NCBI GenBank assembly: GCA_903881065.1
Contig: CAIRRW010000043.1
Location: 1-7,448 of the forward strand
Reading direction: 5' to 3'
Length of the DNA: 7,448 nt
DNA from: an uncultured Bacteroidota bacterium
GTDB taxonomy: Bacteria; Bacteroidota; Bacteroidia; 2-12-FULL-35-15
Of the stretch, positions 3,968-7,448 are shown in pieces. The position numbers and the translations under genes are program-made. A model generated the notes under the pieces. The model was not told where the DNA came from. It did not search any database and was given only the letters and a program-made list of their open reading frames with translations. How positions within the stretch are numbered: position 1 is the stretch's first letter; each line of letters starts with the position of its first letter.

Positions 3968-6841
3968 ATGACTCGTATTTATATTATTCTTTGTTTTTTG
4001 TTTATTTCTTTCACTGTTTTTTCTCAATCTGGTGGAGAAATTAAAGGTACAATTAAAGATGCTACAACTGGAGAAACAATTATTGGTGCGTCCGTAATGT
4101 ATACTGAAGGCAAAGGTGCAGTAACGGATATTAATGGAAATTTTTCTATTAAAATTGATTCCGCAGGCGTTTATAATCTTACTATTTCATATGTAGGCTA
4201 TGAACCTCAAAAGACGAAAGTGAAGTTAGCTGGCAAGCCAGTAGTTTTAAACTTCGCTTTAGCAACTACTACTCTGAATGAAGTGGAAGTGGTTGCAGAT
4301 GTTGCTAGAACACGAGAAACACCAATAGCATTTTCAAATGTATCTCAACAACAAATACAAGAAGAACTTGGTGCGCGTGACTTACCTATGGTTCTAAATT
4401 CAACACCTGGAGTTTATGCTACCGAACAAGGCGGAGGAACAGGTGATTCGAGAGTTAATATTAGAGGATTTGAACTTGGCAATGTGGCTGTGATGGTAGA
4501 TGGCGTTCCGATGAATGACATGGAAAACGGCGTAGTTTACTGGAGCGACTGGATGGGATTAAGCGACATTACAAGTACCATGCAGGTACAAAGAGGGTTG
4601 GGAGCTTCTAAATTGGCAATCCCTTCTGTTGGTGGCACTATTAATGTGCTGACAAAAGGCATTGACCAAAAAATGACGGCTAATATTAAAGAACAAATAA
4701 CAGATTACGGTTTATATAAAACGTCTTTTGGTTTTAATTCGGGACAGATGAAAGGCGGTTGGGGCGTTACTTTAAGCGGCTCTCGCCAATATGGTACTGG
4801 CTGGGCAGAAGGCACATATTCAGATGCATGGAATTATTTCGCGAAAGTACAAAAGCGTTTTAAAAAACATTTAATTAGTATAAGTGCGAATGGCGGCCCT
4901 CAATCTCACGGAGTGAGACAAACTTATTTGCCTGTAGCCATATATTCTAAAGCGTATGCTGAGAAATTAGGCATTGATGCTGATGCATATTATTCTACAG
5001 TAAATAGTTGGACGAATGCTGCCAACGGCGAAAGAGGGTTGAGATATAATCCGGATTGGGGAGAAATTAATGGTGATGCAGGTACCAGTCAAGGACATGT
5101 TGGCTTTCTTACCAAGCCTGGTAACGGCAATCAATTTAATAACTATGTTAATTATTTTGACAAGCCATTATTTAACTTGTCTCACTTTTGGACTCCGAAT
5201 GAAAAACTTACTGTTTCCACTGTATTATATTTATCAATAGGCAAAGGTGGGCAAACAGCATTAAAGAATACTGCTTCGAATTATTATAATACTACCGGAC
5301 AATTAAATGTGCAGACTTTTTATGATGCCAATACTATATCTACTCCTCAATCACAGTACGACCCTACCATGCACCCTGCAAATAATTACTTGCGTACTAA
5401 TCATAACGAACACTTTTGGTATGGAGGCATCTCATCGTGGAATTACAAGTTGAATAAAAATATTTCTTTATTGTTTGGAGTTGATGCCAGATATTATCAA
5501 GGCATGCATTTTCAAACAGTGTATAACTTAATGGGTGCTGATTATGCGCTTGATTTTAAAGACAATAATCAACCTAAAAATACATATCAGGGCGACCCTA
5601 ATGCACAATACTCTATGAAATATATTGGCGATAAAGTAAATTACAACAACGATTCGAAAATTTACTGGGGAGGATTATTTGGCCAGGCTGAATACAAGAA
5701 AGATAAGTGGAGTGCTTTTGTTACTGCTACTGTTTCTGACAAGGCATATCAGCGAATTGACTATTTTGCAAAAAGAGATTTACAAATTGCCGGAAACAAC
5801 GTTGCACAAGCTGTAGGCTGGGGTGACTCTTATTATTATAACGGATCTCAATCGCTTACTGCTGCTTATTATACAGCCGTACGAACTAGTGGCGATACTA
5901 CTTTCGTTGGTAATAAATACATTTTGAACGCAAAAAAATATACCGGCGATTCTCCTGAGGCTAAGGTGGCATCAAGTGATGTGAAATGGTTCTTGGGTTA
6001 CTCAGCCAAAGGCGGCGCTAACTATAATATCAACGACCATCACCAAGCATTTTTAAATTTTGGATATATTAATTTAGCTCCACCATTCAATAATGTTTTT
6101 GATAATAGTAATCACTTATATCTTAATATTCATAATCAGTATGTTTATTCTGTTGAAGGCGGTTATGGATTTAAACATCAGCAATTTGCAGCAAATGTAA
6201 ATTTATATTATACAATCTGGAAAAACAAACCTTATACAGCTTATGATGACTTATTGAAATTATCCTATAATGTACCCGGACTTGATGAGTTACACAAAGG
6301 AATTGAAATTGATTATGTATATAAAATTATTAAAAATCTTAATCTTGAAGGCATTGTTGCAGTTGGCGATTATAGATATACTTCTTCCGGAACAGCTTAT
6401 GTAAATGATGAGGCAGGAAGAGTAGTAGACACAGTTACATTTAATGCAAAAAATGTACATGTGGGTAATTCGGCACAAATTCAATTTGGAGGAAGCTTAA
6501 AATATACCATTATTAAAGGACTATATGTGAAACCCCGTTATACCTATTTTGCTAAAAACTATTCATGGGTTGATGTAACATCATTATCAGGTGCAAATGG
6601 TAACAAAGAGTCATGGAAAATGCCTAACTACGGATTGATGGATTTATTTGTAGGCTACGGATTTAAAGTATGGAAAATGAAATTAGACGCAACCGTAGGT
6701 GTTACAAATTTACTTAACTCTATTTATATTTCCGATGCGAAGAACAATTATTACGGATTAAAAAATTATGATGCAGCTTCTGCGGGAGTATATATGGGGA
6801 TGGGTAGAAGAATTACAGCATCTTTAAAGGTAGGGTTTTAA
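3968..6841 (+). CDS. TonB-dependent outer membrane receptor with carboxypeptidase-regulatory-like domain
   Basis: A 957-residue outer membrane transporter that imports a ligand using energy from TonB-ExbBD. The signal peptide is residues 1-20 (TRIYIILCF..., cleavage after FSQ or just before). An N-terminal beta-sandwich of the CarboxypepD_reg-like type follows at about 23-100, with GTIKDATTGETIIGASV and YVGYEP. The region 103-125 contains the probable TonB box (NEVEVVAD). The plug is at about 115-232, with VNIRGF (163-168), VMVDGVPMNDMENG (175-188), and QVQRGLGASKLAIPSVGGTINV (207-227 region). The rest is a 22-strand-type beta-barrel rich in Tyr, Asn and Gly, ending in SLKVGF with a terminal Phe as outer-membrane barrels do. 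It lacks the SusC/RagA plug signature and no SusD gene lies beside it, so it is a FecA/BtuB-like rather than glycan-type receptor. The substrate cannot be read from sequence. No promoter fits between it and the preceding gene, so read-through expression is likely. The start is supported by the signal peptide beginning directly at this ATG. Confidence 0.9.
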   Translation: MTRIYIILCFLFISFTVFSQSGGEIKGTIKDATTGETIIGASVMYTEGKGAVTDINGNFSIKIDSAGVYNLTISYVGYEPQKTKVKLAGKPVVLNFALATTTLNEVEVVADVARTRETPIAFSNVSQQQIQEELGARDLPMVLNSTPGVYATEQGGGTGDSRVNIRGFELGNVAVMVDGVPMNDMENGVVYWSDWMGLSDITSTMQVQRGLGASKLAIPSVGGTINVLTKGIDQKMTANIKEQITDYGLYKTSFGFNSGQMKGGWGVTLSGSRQYGTGWAEGTYSDAWNYFAKVQKRFKKHLISISANGGPQSHGVRQTYLPVAIYSKAYAEKLGIDADAYYSTVNSWTNAANGERGLRYNPDWGEINGDAGTSQGHVGFLTKPGNGNQFNNYVNYFDKPLFNLSHFWTPNEKLTVSTVLYLSIGKGGQTALKNTASNYYNTTGQLNVQTFYDANTISTPQSQYDPTMHPANNYLRTNHNEHFWYGGISSWNYKLNKNISLLFGVDARYYQGMHFQTVYNLMGADYALDFKDNNQPKNTYQGDPNAQYSMKYIGDKVNYNNDSKIYWGGLFGQAEYKKDKWSAFVTATVSDKAYQRIDYFAKRDLQIAGNNVAQAVGWGDSYYYNGSQSLTAAYYTAVRTSGDTTFVGNKYILNAKKYTGDSPEAKVASSDVKWFLGYSAKGGANYNINDHHQAFLNFGYINLAPPFNNVFDNSNHLYLNIHNQYVYSVEGGYGFKHQQFAANVNLYYTIWKNKPYTAYDDLLKLSYNVPGLDELHKGIEIDYVYKIIKNLNLEGIVAVGDYRYTSSGTAYVNDEAGRVVDTVTFNAKNVHVGNSAQIQFGGSLKYTIIKGLYVKPRYTYFAKNYSWVDVTSLSGANGNKESWKMPNYGLMDLFVGYGFKVWKMKLDATVGVTNLLNSIYISDAKNNYYGLKNYDAASAGVYMGMGRRITASLKVGF

Positions 6842-6858
6842 GCAATCCTTAATTATAA

Positions 6859-6880
6859 GATACTTATAGTATTCGTTCTT
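6859..6880 (+). terminator. Weak candidate terminator after the receptor gene
   Basis: ATACT-TAT-AGTAT (6860-6872, extendable by one G-U pair) forms a short AU-rich hairpin 18 bp after the receptor stop codon, followed by a T-rich tract (TTCGTTCTTTT). The stem is too weak to be a strong intrinsic terminator, but it is the only candidate directly behind this gene. Confidence 0.25.
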
Positions 6881-7029
6881 TTACTTAGTGAGGAAATACA
6901 TTTTGCAAGGAGGTTTTACAAGATGATGAGGGCATAAGTGGAAGTAAATAACTTTGGATTTTCATTAAAAAAACATTAAAATAGGAAGTTGGAAACTCCA
7001 GATTTGAGCATTTTGACTTTTTATTGTTT

Positions 7030-7330
7030 AAAAAGTGTTTTAGAAACAATAAATAACACTTTTCATTTAATAAAAAATGCTTTTGAAACAATAAAAAATC
7101 TTTTATAAGGAATAAAAAGTGCTATTGAAACAATAAAAATCATTTTAGAAACAATAAAAAGTGCTCTTGAAACAATAAAAAATACTTTAGAAACAATAAA
7201 AAGTGTTTTATAAGGAACAAAATGACCTCTTGAAACAATAAAAAACATTTTAGGAACAATAAAAAGCGCTCTCGAAACAATAATTAATGTTTTACAAATA
7301 ATAAAAAACACTAATGGAGAAATAAAGCGT
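7030..7330 (+). repeat. 21-bp tandem repeat array, about 14 degenerate copies
   Basis: The consensus unit is AAAAAGTGCTCTTGAAACAAT. Anchoring on the T of the ACAAT end, this base falls at 7029, 7050, 7071, 7092, 7113, 7134, 7155, 7176, 7197, 7218 (here C), 7239, 7260, 7281, 7302 and 7323, an exact 21-bp period with no indels. Core units (7072-7281) are the best conserved; the ends are degenerate. Two unit types tend to alternate, one ending CTTGAAACAAT and one ending TTTAGAAACAAT. Units at 7093-7113 and 7198-7218 share the variant TTTTATAAGGAA. There are no spacers, so it is not a CRISPR. Either it is a non-coding satellite with phased A-tracts, or a decayed coding region for heptad repeats; both are discussed in the findings. 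Confidence 0.9.
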
Positions 7331-7418
7331 TGGAAAGGCTAAAAGAAAAACATTTAATAGTAAAATGCTGATTTTCAAAATTTAAAATTTCAGACAAAAT
7401 GAATAATACAGCCATAAA

Positions 7419-7448
7419 ATGAAAAAAAGCATACGAATGAGTAAAAAG
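7419..7448 (+). CDS. Possible 5' end of a further gene (runs off the window)
   Basis: An ATG at 7419 opens ten codons (MKKSIRMSKK) to the window edge, after an A-rich stretch that suits Bacteroidota translation starts. No promoter box or homology can be seen in so short a piece. It could equally be chance; the ATG at 7399 leads only to a stop after seven codons. Confidence 0.2.
   Translation, partial: MKKSIRMSKK

Larger units (their letters stand above)
6842..7448. other. Long A-rich 3' intergenic region
   Basis: About 600 bases with no convincing gene. The first part (6842-7029) contains a weak hairpin near 6860-6872 and otherwise nothing I recognise. The middle (7030-7330) is a 21-bp tandem repeat array. 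The last part (7331-7448) is AT-rich and ends with a short open frame that may begin the next gene. The + strand is strongly biased to A over T in the repeats. Confidence 0.6.

Noticed and set aside
3968..6841. SusC/RagA-type glycan receptor.
   Set aside because: The plug lacks the SusC/RagA signature as I know it, the NDMENG and QVQRGLGASK motifs point to another receptor group, and no SusD gene is adjacent.
6907..6937. Shine-Dalgarno-like AAGGAGG followed by ATGATG, in the same frame as the heptad repeats.
   Set aside because: The frame ends after four codons (TAA at 6935) and again at 6977. Bacteroidota rarely rely on such sites, so I treat it as chance, though it could be a relic of the start of the decayed repeat gene.
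7063..7311. Minus-strand open frame of 82 codons across the repeat array, giving FIVSK/FIVSR heptapeptide repeats.
   Set aside because: It is open only because the 21-bp unit is a multiple of three and lacks stops in this frame. The peptide is a monotonous hydrophobic string with no signal peptide logic, promoter box or family resemblance.
7030..7330. CRISPR array.
   Set aside because: The repeats are 21 bp, directly abutting and degenerate, with no unique spacers between them and no cas genes in view.

Overview
The window looks like a piece of a Bacteroidota chromosome. It is AT-rich. Its promoters fit the Bacteroidota pattern (a TAnnTTTG -7 box, once with a correctly spaced TTG), and clear Shine-Dalgarno sites are lacking in front of the genes. 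One gene encodes a secreted protein with a type IX secretion (T9SS) C-terminal sorting domain. Another encodes a TonB-dependent receptor with the N-terminal carboxypeptidase-regulatory-like domain typical of this phylum. The DAHP synthase with a C-terminal chorismate mutase is also the Bacteroidota arrangement. I cannot name a genus.

Left part (1-2581), housekeeping metabolism. The 3' end of a tryptophan 2,3-dioxygenase gene (+) meets a bifunctional DAHP synthase/chorismate mutase gene (-) tail to tail, with one base between the stop codons. One enzyme opens tryptophan degradation and the other opens aromatic amino acid synthesis. Upstream of the synthase on the minus strand is a deoxyhypusine synthase-like gene. 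It ends in a strong terminator hairpin that lies only about 20 nt before the synthase's TTG start.

Centre (2582-2924), a 343-bp divergent intergenic region. It holds a -7 box for the deoxyhypusine synthase-like gene. It also holds a well-formed promoter for the rightward genes, followed by a leader of about 100 nt with two predicted hairpins and an A-rich stretch before the ATG.

Right part (2925-6841), a two-gene cell-surface locus. It comprises a T9SS-secreted lamin-tail-domain protein and a 957-residue TonB-dependent receptor. A terminator-like hairpin between them leaves no room for a separate receptor promoter, so the receptor is probably expressed by read-through. There is no SusD partner in view and the substrate is unknown.

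3' flank (6842-7448), non-coding as far as I can tell. It contains about fourteen degenerate copies of a 21-bp tandem repeat. Read on the + strand in one frame the repeat gives a heptad Ile/Leu coiled-coil pattern broken by stop codons, so it may be the relic of a repeat-protein gene. Alternatively it is a non-coding satellite with helically phased A-tracts. This array, the terminator-embedded start of the DAHP synthase gene and the active-site changes in the deoxyhypusine synthase-like and chorismate mutase domains are the points most worth a second look. I did not find a clearly new multi-gene system.
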